Origin: Phycisphaeraceae bacterium
Lineage (GTDB): Bacteria; Planctomycetota; Phycisphaerae; Phycisphaerales; Phycisphaeraceae
Direction of reading: 5' to 3'
Length of the DNA stretch: 59,785 nucleotides
NCBI GenBank assembly: GCA_028277745.1
Contig: JANQFR010000020.1
Span: 1 to 59,785 of the forward strand
In this document: piece after piece, positions 1 through 7,192 of the stretch
Layout of the letters: each line of letters begins with the position of its first letter
How positions within the stretch are numbered: position 1 is the stretch's first letter
Notes under the pieces: generated by a model
What the model saw: the letters and a program-made list of their open reading frames with translations, nothing else
What the model was told of the DNA's origin: nothing
Databases searched by the model: none
Translations under genes and position numbers: made by a program

Positions 1-2
1 GG

Positions 3-77
3 CTCGGACGCGTCCGGCGTTACGTGCACGCCAAACTACTGATCAACGCGGCCAGGATCAGGCTCAACCTTGCATAA
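3..77 (+). CDS. C-terminal tail of a transposase-like protein (partial)
   Basis: The window opens inside a reading frame that ends at a TAA at 75-77. The last residues read RRYVHAKLLINAARIRLNLA, which has the basic, alanine/leucine-rich look of the C-terminus of a DDE-type insertion-sequence transposase. Only about 24 codons are visible, so the family cannot be fixed and this may be another protein. It is followed at once by a GC-rich hairpin and faces the oxygenase gene on the opposite strand. Confidence 0.3.
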   Translation, partial: LGRVRRYVHAKLLINAARIRLNLA

Positions 78-78
78 T

Positions 79-94
79 CCCCGCGCATGCGGGG
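79..94. terminator. GC-rich hairpin between convergent genes
   Basis: CCCCGC-GCAT-GCGGGG forms a 6-bp perfect stem, with the phrase GGGGCTCCG just after it. A similar hairpin with the same trailing GGGGCTCCG lies at 19180-19203, also between convergent genes. No T-run follows, so this is a candidate bidirectional terminator or a short intergenic repeat. Confidence 0.4.
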
Positions 95-129
95 CTCCGA
101 CGCTCTCGACGCCTGCGTTTTCTACGCGG

Positions 130-930
130 TCATGTGTCGTCGGCCGCCGCCGCGGCGCGCTCCATCCGCGCCGTCTTCTTTTCCTCCATCCATGGGAACC
201 GGCGCGGCGGGTTGCGCTTCTCGCCCGGCGCCCCCGCGCTGAGGATCAACGCACGGCGGGGGATGTCCGAGCGGTTGGCGCCGGCGTGGTGCAGCATGTA
301 CCCGCCATGGAACGTCGCCCCGCCCGGCGGCAAGGGGCAGGCGACGATGTTTTCGCCCAGCTTCGCCAGCTCTTCCGGCGTAAGCTCGAGGCCGTGGACG
401 CGCGGGTCGTTGTTGATGCTCTGGTGCGGGACCACGTCTTGGCGTTGGCTGCCCGGGACGAACTCCATGCAGCCGTTTTCGGGCGTGGCCGGCTGGAGCG
501 GGACCCAGATGCTGATCGACTTGTGGATCCACTCGGGCGACCAGTACGCGGCGTCCTGGTGCCACGGCGTCTCCGCGCCGGTGCGCGGCGGCTTGTAGAT
601 CGCGTGAGCGAAACGGCACACCGCCTCGTCTCCCAGCAATTGCTTGGCGGCCGCGGTTGCGTTCCGGATCAGGACCGACTCCAGAAGCTCGGGGGCGTAC
701 TTGGCGGGGTTGAGGATCTGCGGCAGGGCGGCTTTCCGGCCCTCCTCGTCCGTGCCGGCGAGGTCGAACTGGTTGCCTTCGTCGCGGCCGGCCCGCTGCT
801 CGAAGATCCGGTCGTAGATGACCCGCAACTCCGCGACGTCCTCCGGCGTGGTGAGGGCGTCGATGGCGAGATAGCCTTCTTGCTGGAAAAAGGCGATCTG
901 TTCGTCGGTCAAGGGTTTTTCAGCGGTCAT
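130..930 (-). CDS. Phytanoyl-CoA dioxygenase (PhyH) family oxygenase
   Basis: Predicted Fe(II)/2-oxoglutarate-dependent dioxygenase of 266 aa, the usual family size. The iron site is visible as H124-x-D126 in TPWHQDAAYW, with a distal histidine at H214 or H215 and the 2-oxoglutarate-binding arginine at R220 (HAGANRS). The frame is open further upstream, but the start at 930 is chosen because GGAG lies about 8 nt before it and the PhyH-like sequence begins there (EQIAFFQQEGY). It is transcribed away from an AraC-type regulator, with 85 bp between the starts, so that regulator probably controls it. The substrate is unknown: planctomycete PhyH paralogs are numerous and mostly uncharacterised. 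Confidence 0.88.
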   Translation of the reverse strand: MTAEKPLTDEQIAFFQQEGYLAIDALTTPEDVAELRVIYDRIFEQRAGRDEGNQFDLAGTDEEGRKAALPQILNPAKYAPELLESVLIRNATAAAKQLLGDEAVCRFAHAIYKPPRTGAETPWHQDAAYWSPEWIHKSISIWVPLQPATPENGCMEFVPGSQRQDVVPHQSINNDPRVHGLELTPEELAKLGENIVACPLPPGGATFHGGYMLHHAGANRSDIPRRALILSAGAPGEKRNPPRRFPWMEEKKTARMERAAAAADDT

Positions 931-1015
931 GTGAGTCTCCGTTCGGGGTGATTTATCAATATCGCTGCGGGCGCCGGCCTTGTCGTTCAGATGGATCGGC
1001 CGTAGATTTTTAAAC

Positions 1016-1933
1016 ATGACCACCACCCTCTTGGCCAACCGTGAAGTATACGACGGCCGCGATACGCTGGCGCCGCATCTGACCATGATCGGCTGGGCGT
1101 CGTACACGTCGGCGATGGATTCCGCGCTCGCGCCGCACCGCCACCACAACGCGTTCGAGTTGTGTTGCCTCATCCGGGGCGGGGTCAGGTGGTGGGTCGG
1201 CGATGAGACGTACGAACTGGGCGCCGGGCAATTGTTTGTGACCCGCCCGGGAGAGCCGCACGGGGGCATCAACGACGTGTTGCACCCGTGCGAGCTGTAC
1301 TGGCTGCAACTAAGTCCGCCGGGGAAGACGCCGATCGCCGGGCTGTCGAAAGCCGACAGCCTGACGCTGACCCGGCGTTTGAACCGGCTGTCGTCGCGGA
1401 GCTTTCCCGGGGGGGCGGAGGTCGAGTCGGCGTACGCCCGGCTGATCGCGGCTCACCGGGTCGGCGGGGTGTACGGACGTGCCGCGGCGCGGGCGGCGAT
1501 GCTGGACGTGCTGGTCGGCGTCCTGCGCCGGCACGACGACCACGCGGCGCAAGGCGTCGACCGCAAGCCGGCCTCGCTCGCGATCCAACGCGCGATGCGC
1601 TGGACGCTCGACCATCTGGACGAAGACCACGGCCTGGAGGCGATCGCCCACACCGCCGGCCTGTCGGTTACCCGGCTGCACGAGCGCTTCAAGGCCGAAA
1701 CAGGCTTCACCCCCGCTGACTGGCGCACCCGTCAGCGCATCGCCCAGGCCAAGGCCATGCTCCGCGAGCCGGGGCGGAGCATCACCGAGGTCGCGATGGC
1801 GTGCGGGTTTTCGACCAGCCAGTACTTCGCCACGACCTTCAAACGCCTCGAAGGGGTCACGCCGGGGAAATGGCGCAGAGCCTCCCAGCCCATGAAACGT
1901 AACAGTCATGGTCAGGCACGAAGTCGGTCCTGA
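1016..1933 (+). CDS. AraC-family transcriptional regulator
   Basis: A 305-aa regulator. The N-terminal cupin-like sensor carries a His-rich patch (APHRHHNAFEL, residues ~39-49) and a typical turn (RPGEPHGG). The C-terminal AraC double helix-turn-helix spans residues ~190-290, with EAIAHTAGLSVTRLHERF as the first HTH and ITEVAMACGFSTSQYFATTF as the second. A TTG at 980 would extend it by 12 residues; ATG at 1016 is preferred because the AraC-like sequence starts there, although no clear Shine-Dalgarno is visible. It is divergent from the PhyH oxygenase. The same divergent pairing recurs near 57 kb. The inducer is unknown but is probably a sugar or small carbon source. Confidence 0.9.
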   Translation: MTTTLLANREVYDGRDTLAPHLTMIGWASYTSAMDSALAPHRHHNAFELCCLIRGGVRWWVGDETYELGAGQLFVTRPGEPHGGINDVLHPCELYWLQLSPPGKTPIAGLSKADSLTLTRRLNRLSSRSFPGGAEVESAYARLIAAHRVGGVYGRAAARAAMLDVLVGVLRRHDDHAAQGVDRKPASLAIQRAMRWTLDHLDEDHGLEAIAHTAGLSVTRLHERFKAETGFTPADWRTRQRIAQAKAMLREPGRSITEVAMACGFSTSQYFATTFKRLEGVTPGKWRRASQPMKRNSHGQARSRS

Positions 1934-1975
1934 GGACGCCGCAGGCGGCCGAAGGTCCGGATTATCCGGGTCTTC

Positions 1976-1992
1976 GCCCCGCTGCGCGGGGC
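1976..1992. terminator. Hairpin between convergent AraC and ilvB genes
   Basis: GCCCCGC-TGC-GCGGGGC is a perfect 7-bp stem in the 98-bp gap between two genes that converge here. A direct repeat GAACCGGC-TTTA-GAACCGGC follows. No long T-run is present; it is likely a bidirectional transcription barrier. Confidence 0.45.
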
Positions 1993-2031
1993 TCAGAACC
2001 GGCTTTAGAACCGGCAAGACACGACCAAGGG

Positions 2032-3822
2032 TCAGTCGAAGTTCCCCAGGACCATGTCGTCGACCGTCTTGCCCGCGGGCATCATCGGGTACACGTGCTC
2101 GTGTTTTTCCACCAGGGCGTCGAGCACGGCCGGGCCATCGTGGGCGAGGAACTCGGCCATGACCTTGGGCAGGTCCGCCTTCCTGGTGCAGCGGAAGCCC
2201 TTGCAGTTCATCGCGTCGGCCAGGGCGACGAAGTCGGGGTTGTGCATCTCGGTGTGGCTGTAGCGCTCTTCGTAGAAGAGGTCTTGCCACTGCTTGACCA
2301 TGCCCTGGAAGTCGTTGTTGAGGATGATGGTCTTGGCCTTCACGCCGTACTGGGCGGCGGTGACCATCTCCATGGCGGTCATGCAGAACGACCCGTCGCC
2401 GTCGATGTTGATTACCGGCACGTCCTTGCCGATCGACTCGACGCCGATGCGGGCGCCGATCGACGCGGGCACCCCGTAGCCCATCGTGCCCAGCCCGCCG
2501 GAGGTGATCCACTGGCGGGGCGTGCGGTACTGGTAGAACTGGGCCGCCCACATCTGGTGCTGCCCCACGCCGGTGGTGATGATCGCCTCGCCGTCAGTCT
2601 GGCGGTTGAGCTCCTCGATCACTGCCTGCGGCTTCATGTGGAACTCGCGCTCGTCGTCCTTGTAGCGGAAGGGGTGCTCGGTCTTCCATTGCTTGAGCTG
2701 CGCGAACCACTCGGCGCGGTCGGCGTGCTCGAGCAACGGCAGCAGCAGTTCGAGGTTCTTGCGGGCGTCGCCCTCCACGCCGATGGTCACCGGCACGGCC
2801 TTGTTGATGTTCTCCGGGGCGATGTCGAAGTGGATGAGCCCGCCGCGCCCCTCGCGTTCGGCCTGGCGGGCGGCGGGGGCGAACCTGGCGACGTTGCCGG
2901 TCACCCGGTCGTCGAACCGCGCCCCGATCGCCACAATCACGTCGGCGTCGCGCATCGCCCAGTTCGCGTAGGCCGACCCGTGCATCCCCAGCATGTGCAG
3001 CGACTTCTCGTCCTGCTCATCGAACGCGCCCAGGCCCTGGAGCGTGGTGGTCACCGGGATGTTGCCGGCGTGGGCGCACTTGCTCAGGGCCTCGGCCGCA
3101 CCCGAGAGGATCGCGCCTTGGCCGACGTACAACACCGGCTTCTTCGCCGCGTTGATCATCGCCGCCGCCCGTTCGATCTCCGACGACGTGCCCGCCTCGC
3201 GGATGTGATAGCCCGGCAGGTGCGGCTCGGGGTACGCCGGCTTGTTGCACACCGTCGCGGTCACGTCCTTGGGCAGGTCGACGAACACCGGGCCCGGCCG
3301 GCCGGTGGTCGCGATGTAGAACGCCTGGTTGATCGCCCGGGGGATGTCCTCCACCTTTTTCACCAGCACGTTCCACTTCGTGCACGGCCGGGTGATGCCG
3401 GTCATGTCCGCCTCCTGGAACGCGTCGGTGCCGATGGCGGAGGTGGCGACCTGCCCGGCGAACACGATCATGGGCGTGCCGTCCATCAACGCGTCCTGCA
3501 TCGGCGTGACCGTATTGGTCGCGCCCGGGCCGGAAGTCACCAGCACGATGCCCGGCTTGCCGGTGGCCCGGGCGTAGCCCTCGGCCATGTGCCCGGCGCC
3601 CTGCTCGTGGCGGGTGAGGATGAAGCGAAACTGGTCCGACTCAAAGATCGCGTCGAAGACCGGCAGGATGGCCCCGCCGGGATAGCCGAAGATGGTGTCC
3701 ACCTGGTGCTCGCGCATGAGCTGGTGGAACATCTGGGCCCCGGTCATGCCGGTGTACTTGTCGGTGGGCCGGCCGTGGGGGGCGACGGCCTCGGTGGCGT
3801 TGAGGGTGTGGGCGGGTTTCAT
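2032..3822 (-). CDS. ilvB: Acetolactate synthase large (catalytic) subunit
   Basis: A 596-aa ThDP enzyme that condenses pyruvate (or pyruvate plus 2-oxobutyrate) in the first common step of valine, leucine and isoleucine synthesis. Visible landmarks are the N-terminal PYR-domain sequence DTIFGYPGGAILPVFDAI, the FAD/quinone-binding-type middle domain, and the C-terminal ThDP motif beginning GDGSFCMTAMEM and ending near NNDFQGM. Length and order match the AHAS large subunit rather than pyruvate oxidase. No ilvN regulatory subunit or ilvC is adjacent, so the pathway is not clustered here. The upstream leader shows no run of branched-chain codons, so I see no sign of classical attenuation. Start at 3822 has no strong Shine-Dalgarno. 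Confidence 0.93.
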   Translation of the reverse strand: MKPAHTLNATEAVAPHGRPTDKYTGMTGAQMFHQLMREHQVDTIFGYPGGAILPVFDAIFESDQFRFILTRHEQGAGHMAEGYARATGKPGIVLVTSGPGATNTVTPMQDALMDGTPMIVFAGQVATSAIGTDAFQEADMTGITRPCTKWNVLVKKVEDIPRAINQAFYIATTGRPGPVFVDLPKDVTATVCNKPAYPEPHLPGYHIREAGTSSEIERAAAMINAAKKPVLYVGQGAILSGAAEALSKCAHAGNIPVTTTLQGLGAFDEQDEKSLHMLGMHGSAYANWAMRDADVIVAIGARFDDRVTGNVARFAPAARQAEREGRGGLIHFDIAPENINKAVPVTIGVEGDARKNLELLLPLLEHADRAEWFAQLKQWKTEHPFRYKDDEREFHMKPQAVIEELNRQTDGEAIITTGVGQHQMWAAQFYQYRTPRQWITSGGLGTMGYGVPASIGARIGVESIGKDVPVINIDGDGSFCMTAMEMVTAAQYGVKAKTIILNNDFQGMVKQWQDLFYEERYSHTEMHNPDFVALADAMNCKGFRCTRKADLPKVMAEFLAHDGPAVLDALVEKHEHVYPMMPAGKTVDDMVLGNFD

Positions 3823-4150
3823 ATCAAGAACTCGTGGGGGTGGCCGCCATCGCCGGCGGCGTTTTGTTGTTAGTCGTTGCCGTTCAAGGTTTTAGGCTGA
3901 ATAAAGAAGAGGCGGGAGGGGGGATGCGCGGGTCGACCGCTCAGCTAACAACGACGCTGTCAAGCACGAGGTTGTGAGCGTGGCTCCGCTGCATGTCGAG
4001 GAGTATATCGGCCAGACCGCGGGCCGGTCAATAGCCGATCACTGCACCGTTTACATGAAATCGTTGAGCGGTGGGACCCGGCCCGCGCTTCTTGGACCTC
4101 TGCTTCCGCCTCCTCATGATTCCGCAGGCGTTAGAATCGCCGTAGGAATC
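3823..4150. other. Intergenic region between divergent ilvB and lipoprotein genes
   Basis: This 328-bp stretch must hold the promoters of both flanking genes. On the minus strand a small GCCGCC/GGCGGC hairpin and an 8-codon ORF sit directly before ilvB. The open frame from 3974 continues into the lipoprotein gene, but its first 59 codons lack protein character. I recognise no riboswitch or operator. Confidence 0.4.
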
Positions 4151-4789
4151 ATGAAGCCGTTCTTTCTGGTCCTGATCTGCTTACTGCTGCCTGCGTGCCA
4201 TCAGCGCGATCGCGACGTGGTCCAGATTCCCGCCCAACACGGTTTTGACAAGACGGTCTGGCTGGATGTCGAGTTGAAACACGTAACGGACGAACGTGGT
4301 GACTACCTCGCCATGAGCCTGACGAATATCTCGGATCGGCCGATCAGCCTGTACATGGGCCTGGATATCAATGGCAAGCCCAGCCTCGACCACGAATCAT
4401 TCATGCTGGTCTTGCGAGACGCTAAATTAGGTAAACCCGGTTTCAGGAAAACGCGGCAAGACCTCGGTCAGGAGTCGTACTGGGGCGATTTCAATGATCT
4501 TTTTCAGCACCTGCCCCCGGGTGCGACATATACCCTCCCCGTCGAATTTGGGTTTGAATTCGAGCTGCTCCCGGAAGGGCAGCGCAGCGGGGACGGCGTC
4601 GTCGTTGCTTATGTGGAGTATGTCGGCGGCATCATGATGTATCCCACCAACCGCAGCGATCGGAAACTGATCGATCAGGACGTCAGCTCGAATTGGCTCT
4701 ACATCCGGTGCGATGACGACTACGGCTTCAGGAAGGGCGAGGCCGAACGGACGGGCGAACGGAAGCACGAGCACTGGAAAGATCGGTGA
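4151..4789 (+). CDS. Hypothetical lipoprotein
   Basis: A 212-aa protein beginning MKPFFLVLICLLLPACHQRD, a type II signal peptide with lipobox LPAC, so it is likely lipid-anchored. The rest is a soluble, probably beta-rich domain with no motif I recognise (central MSLTNISDRPISLYMGLD, resembling domains that describe unmodified or modified ligand properties only in composition). ATG at 4151 is chosen over the upstream in-frame start because the signal peptide begins there and TAGGA precedes it. It may be a singleton; the sequence that follows it starts the repeat-separated region. Confidence 0.6.
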   Translation: MKPFFLVLICLLLPACHQRDRDVVQIPAQHGFDKTVWLDVELKHVTDERGDYLAMSLTNISDRPISLYMGLDINGKPSLDHESFMLVLRDAKLGKPGFRKTRQDLGQESYWGDFNDLFQHLPPGATYTLPVEFGFEFELLPEGQRSGDGVVVAYVEYVGGIMMYPTNRSDRKLIDQDVSSNWLYIRCDDDYGFRKGEAERTGERKHEHWKDR

Positions 4790-4838
4790 AGGTTGAGACA
4801 GGACGGTGCCGGGAGCCGCACGCCCCGATGGGATCGTC

Positions 4839-4935
4839 ATCGTTGCAGTTGACGAACGATCCATGTGGCGGACAATAGTTTTTGTCGAGTGAGTGTTCGT
4901 GTCCGTGGGTGCCCGATATCGAGCCAATATGCCGG
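4839..4935 (+). repeat. attC-like repeat, copy 1 (degenerate)
   Basis: Shares the core GCAGTTGAC ... GCGGACAATAG ... GTGTCCGTGGGTG ... GAGCC with the better copies at 11-12.6 kb. The terminal GTTRRRY box is lost. It directly precedes the small gene starting at 4945, as an attC site would. Confidence 0.5.
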
Positions 4936-4944
4936 GAGATCTGT

Positions 4945-5304
4945 ATGCTTGACGTGAGTTCCACACATCGTTTTAGCGCGTGTGCTGACTTTGCGGTCCA
5001 GTGGTTACGTGCCCTTGCTTCACGCGATTTCAAGACCGCTAAAGCCATGATCGATGAATATGCTTCCACCACGCCCCTTGAAGAGTGGTTTACCGGTCCT
5101 GAATGGGAGGATGAATGGCCGATTAGTCCTGACAACATTAAGGAATGGACTTTTCGCGTCTGTGGATCGGATGAGTCCGGGCTTTGCTTGGATTTTGAGG
5201 TGCCGCTATCCGGCGAAAAGTTTCGCCCGATGGAAGCTCAGTTCGATTTTGAACAAGAAGGCGATATGTTGCGAGTACGCTTTCAGTCGTTTAATCCGTC
5301 TTGA
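4945..5304 (+). CDS. Small hypothetical protein, cassette-like
   Basis: A 119-aa soluble acidic protein of unknown function (for example EEWFTGPEWEDEWPIS and GLCLDFEVPLSGEKF). ATG at 4945 is supported by GGGAG about 9 nt upstream. Base composition is clearly less GC-rich than the surrounding housekeeping genes, which suggests acquisition. It is preceded by a degenerate attC-like repeat. I do not recognise the family with confidence; it resembles small proteins commonly carried by gene cassettes. Confidence 0.6.
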   Translation: MLDVSSTHRFSACADFAVQWLRALASRDFKTAKAMIDEYASTTPLEEWFTGPEWEDEWPISPDNIKEWTFRVCGSDESGLCLDFEVPLSGEKFRPMEAQFDFEQEGDMLRVRFQSFNPS

Positions 5305-5548
5305 GGTTCGAGTCTATCCGTCTGCAGCGGTTGACGAAGCAAAGGGCGCGGCGAACATCTTTGTTCCTGATGGAGACCGCCTTTTCGTATCGCCTGAGTT
5401 GATTACGCACTACATCAATGCGCATCACTATCAACCGCCCGAAGAATATTGCGCGGCGGTCCTCACTTGCACGGAAATGCGATCGGATGAATACCGCATG
5501 CTGCTTGTGTGTTGTAAGGCCGCTTCCTTGTTACGGGTGGACGCTTGA
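5300..5548 (+). pseudogene. C-terminal fragment of a cassette-type protein
   Basis: Downstream of the 4945-5304 gene another frame reads a coherent peptide with no start of its own, including FVSPELITHYINAHHYQPPE, and ends at 5548. The upstream part of that open frame is only the shadow of the previous gene. I read this as a gene that lost its 5' end, probably by cassette recombination or deletion. The family is not recognised with confidence. Confidence 0.4.
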
Positions 5549-5709
5549 GCGGCGGCTTTGTTGACCCATAGTGTCGCGATTCACCTGAACTTGCCGCGTC
5601 TATTGTCCTTAAATGATTCGAAAAGTATGGACGAGGTTATGCCGGCTTTGGCGACGGCGGCATGGCCCGTAGTGCTTGTTTGAAACCTTCTGGGTTCGGA
5701 GAAATGTCA

Positions 5710-5786
5710 TTGAAATTGACCGGCGGAGCGGCGCACGCGGGAGACAATAGATCAGTTGGTTGAACGAGTGCTTCCGTGGTGATCGC
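5710..5786 (+). repeat. attC-like repeat, copy 2 (degenerate)
   Basis: Contains TTGACCGGCG ... GCGGGAGACAATAGATC, then GTTGGTTGAACGAGTGCTTCCGTGG, in the same order and spacing as the complete copies. It ends just before the next small gene, and its 3' arm has been lost or merged with the gene start. Confidence 0.5.
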
Positions 5787-5805
5787 AATGAAGGTGGTAT
5801 ACATT

Positions 5806-6150
5806 ATGCTTAGCGCTTCTCAGATAGCTGATGAACTCGTCAAGTGGCCGATAAACAAGCGCGAACGTTTTTACACACTGCTTGCTCATCAACTCACGGT
5901 CGACGTAAGAGTCTTATGGCTCGATATTGAGCGATCGGTTGAATCACGAGTCGAATCCATTCTATCCCTGAATGAATTGCAGCACCGGGTGTTGGGAAAG
6001 CTGCTTGCGTTGCAGCGAGGCGATTTATCGTGGACCGATGCTGAATTCATTCAGTCAGTCCACCGTTTTGTTATCGACTCTGGCATACGCGGTGAGGCTG
6101 GACGAGCCTTTGGTATGGCTTGGCGGATAACACAGTCAACGAAGATGTAG
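5806..6150 (+). CDS. Small hypothetical protein, cassette-like
   Basis: A 114-aa alpha-helical protein (MLSASQIADELVKWPINKRE...) with no recognised domain. In-frame starts also exist at 5776 (GTG) and 5788; 5806 is preferred because AAGGTGG lies about 8 nt upstream. It has relatively low GC content, like the other ORFs of this patch, and sits between two attC-like remnants. Function unknown. Confidence 0.5.
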   Translation: MLSASQIADELVKWPINKRERFYTLLAHQLTVDVRVLWLDIERSVESRVESILSLNELQHRVLGKLLALQRGDLSWTDAEFIQSVHRFVIDSGIRGEAGRAFGMAWRITQSTKM

Positions 6151-6155
6151 TTGTT

Positions 6156-6195
6156 CGCTGCAGTTGACGAATGCTTCATTAATTGGAAAATAAAT
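6156..6195 (+). repeat. attC-like half-site, copy 3
   Basis: Only the left arm (CGCTGCAGTTGACGAAT...) followed by a diverged AATTGGAAAATAAATC is visible after the stop of the preceding small gene. The right arm is missing. It marks the edge between the cassette-like patch and higher-GC sequence. Confidence 0.35.
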
Positions 6196-6262
6196 CTGAG
6201 CTGTCTGCCGCCTCCCGGCCGGCTCGCTGATTCCATGGGGGCGCAAATCGGGGTGACATCTC

Positions 6263-6718
6263 ATGGCGGCGACTTCGGGGCAGCGTTTCGGGACCGGGCT
6301 CATTATCTTGACGATCCTCATCGTCGTCGCCGGCTTCCTCCCGTGGGGGCAGATCCGTGGAGCGCCCGCTTCGCCCGTCCCGCTCATCAGCGACGCTTTC
6401 GAGGGGATGGCGATCACCATCACCGTATGGAACGGCAGCATCTCGCTGGGGGGACTCGACCTGCCCAACTGGCTGACCGTCGTCGCCGCCTTCGCCGTCG
6501 TGGGCGCCTACTGGTTGCGGGAACTGGCGGTCCTGGCCGTCCCGGTCGCGCTGATGGTTGTGATCGCCGCCTACGGGATCCTGCACACCCTGTTCGCGGT
6601 GACCATACTCACCCTGTCCGACGAGGGATCGCCCGGCACCGGGGCGGTGTTGTCGGCGCTGTTTTTTGTCGGGATGATCGTCCTGCTGATTCGTAGCCGA
6701 GGGCCTGTTCGAGCGTAG
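6263..6718 (+). CDS. Small integral membrane protein
   Basis: A 151-aa protein with about four hydrophobic segments: residues ~10-28 (TGLIILTILIVVAGFLPWG), ~72-90, ~92-112 and ~127-145. It ends in a basic tail (RSRGPVRA). No family is recognised. GGGGTGA upstream can serve as ribosome binding site. GC content is again high, so this gene lies outside the cassette-like patch. Confidence 0.55.
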   Translation: MAATSGQRFGTGLIILTILIVVAGFLPWGQIRGAPASPVPLISDAFEGMAITITVWNGSISLGGLDLPNWLTVVAAFAVVGAYWLRELAVLAVPVALMVVIAAYGILHTLFAVTILTLSDEGSPGTGAVLSALFFVGMIVLLIRSRGPVRA

Positions 6719-6725
6719 CACGATG

Positions 6726-6753
6726 AAGCCCGGGGCTTGCAATCCCCGGGATT
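6726..6753. repeat. Intergenic palindromic repeat
   Basis: A near-palindrome AAGCCCGGGG-CTTGCA-ATCCCCGGG. It is a variant of the perfect 28-nt palindrome at 28724-28751. It lies just after a gene stop, so it may act as a terminator or mRNA-stabilising hairpin. Confidence 0.5.
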
Positions 6754-6813
6754 CGCGTGCCCGTTTCCCCGGGCTTGACAATCAGACGACGGAGTGTTTT
6801 ATTACTCCCCATT

Positions 6814-7041
6814 CGACAGGTGCCGCGTCGGCTGGATGGACGTTCAGTCGGCGTGGTGAAAAGGGAAGTGTGGCGCCTTGGCCGATGGAACGGCCGGGCC
6901 ATCCACCGCGGACGCGCCGCCGTGATGGGCGGTGAGCCGAAGCTCACCAGCGTCCCGTTCACAAGCCACTGCCGGGCCTGCAATGGGCCGGGCGGGAAGG
7001 CGAACGGGAGGCAAGCCCTAAGCCGGAAGACCTGCCTGTCG
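6814..7041 (+). ncRNA. Cobalamin (B12) riboswitch aptamer
   Basis: The conserved B12 elements occur in order. A closing stem pairs CGACAGG (6814-6820) with CCTGTCG (7035-7041) over 7 bp. The core GAAAAGGGAAGTG is at 6858-6870, an ATCCACCGCGGACGCGCCGC segment follows, then AAGCCACTG at 6963-6971, and the B12 box AGCCGGAAGACCTGCC at 7021-7036. This is the cobalamin-riboswitch signature. The regulated gene is the PEP-CTERM surface protein starting ~150 nt downstream, presumably repressed when adenosyl- or other cobalamins are abundant. I cannot tell transcriptional from translational control; no obvious terminator lies between aptamer and gene. Confidence 0.9.
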
Positions 7042-7192
7042 AGTTGCACTGTGTCCTCGCGACTGGGACGCCGTGGGCTCGGCCTGTTGTCTCCTGGACA
7101 GACTCCCGCCCCGGTTATCCGCCCTGAACGAGGACAGAATGGTCCTTTTCAGGAGCGATACCCTGCGCGAATCAGGGGAAGGAGTGTATTTG

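Noticed and set aside
2095..3873. 592-codon open frame opposite ilvB
   Set aside because: Antisense shadow of a conserved acetolactate synthase gene.
3823..3900. Branched-chain amino-acid attenuation leader before ilvB
   Set aside because: The short upstream ORF (MAATPTSS) has no Leu/Ile/Val codon run and no attenuator hairpin/T-run is apparent.
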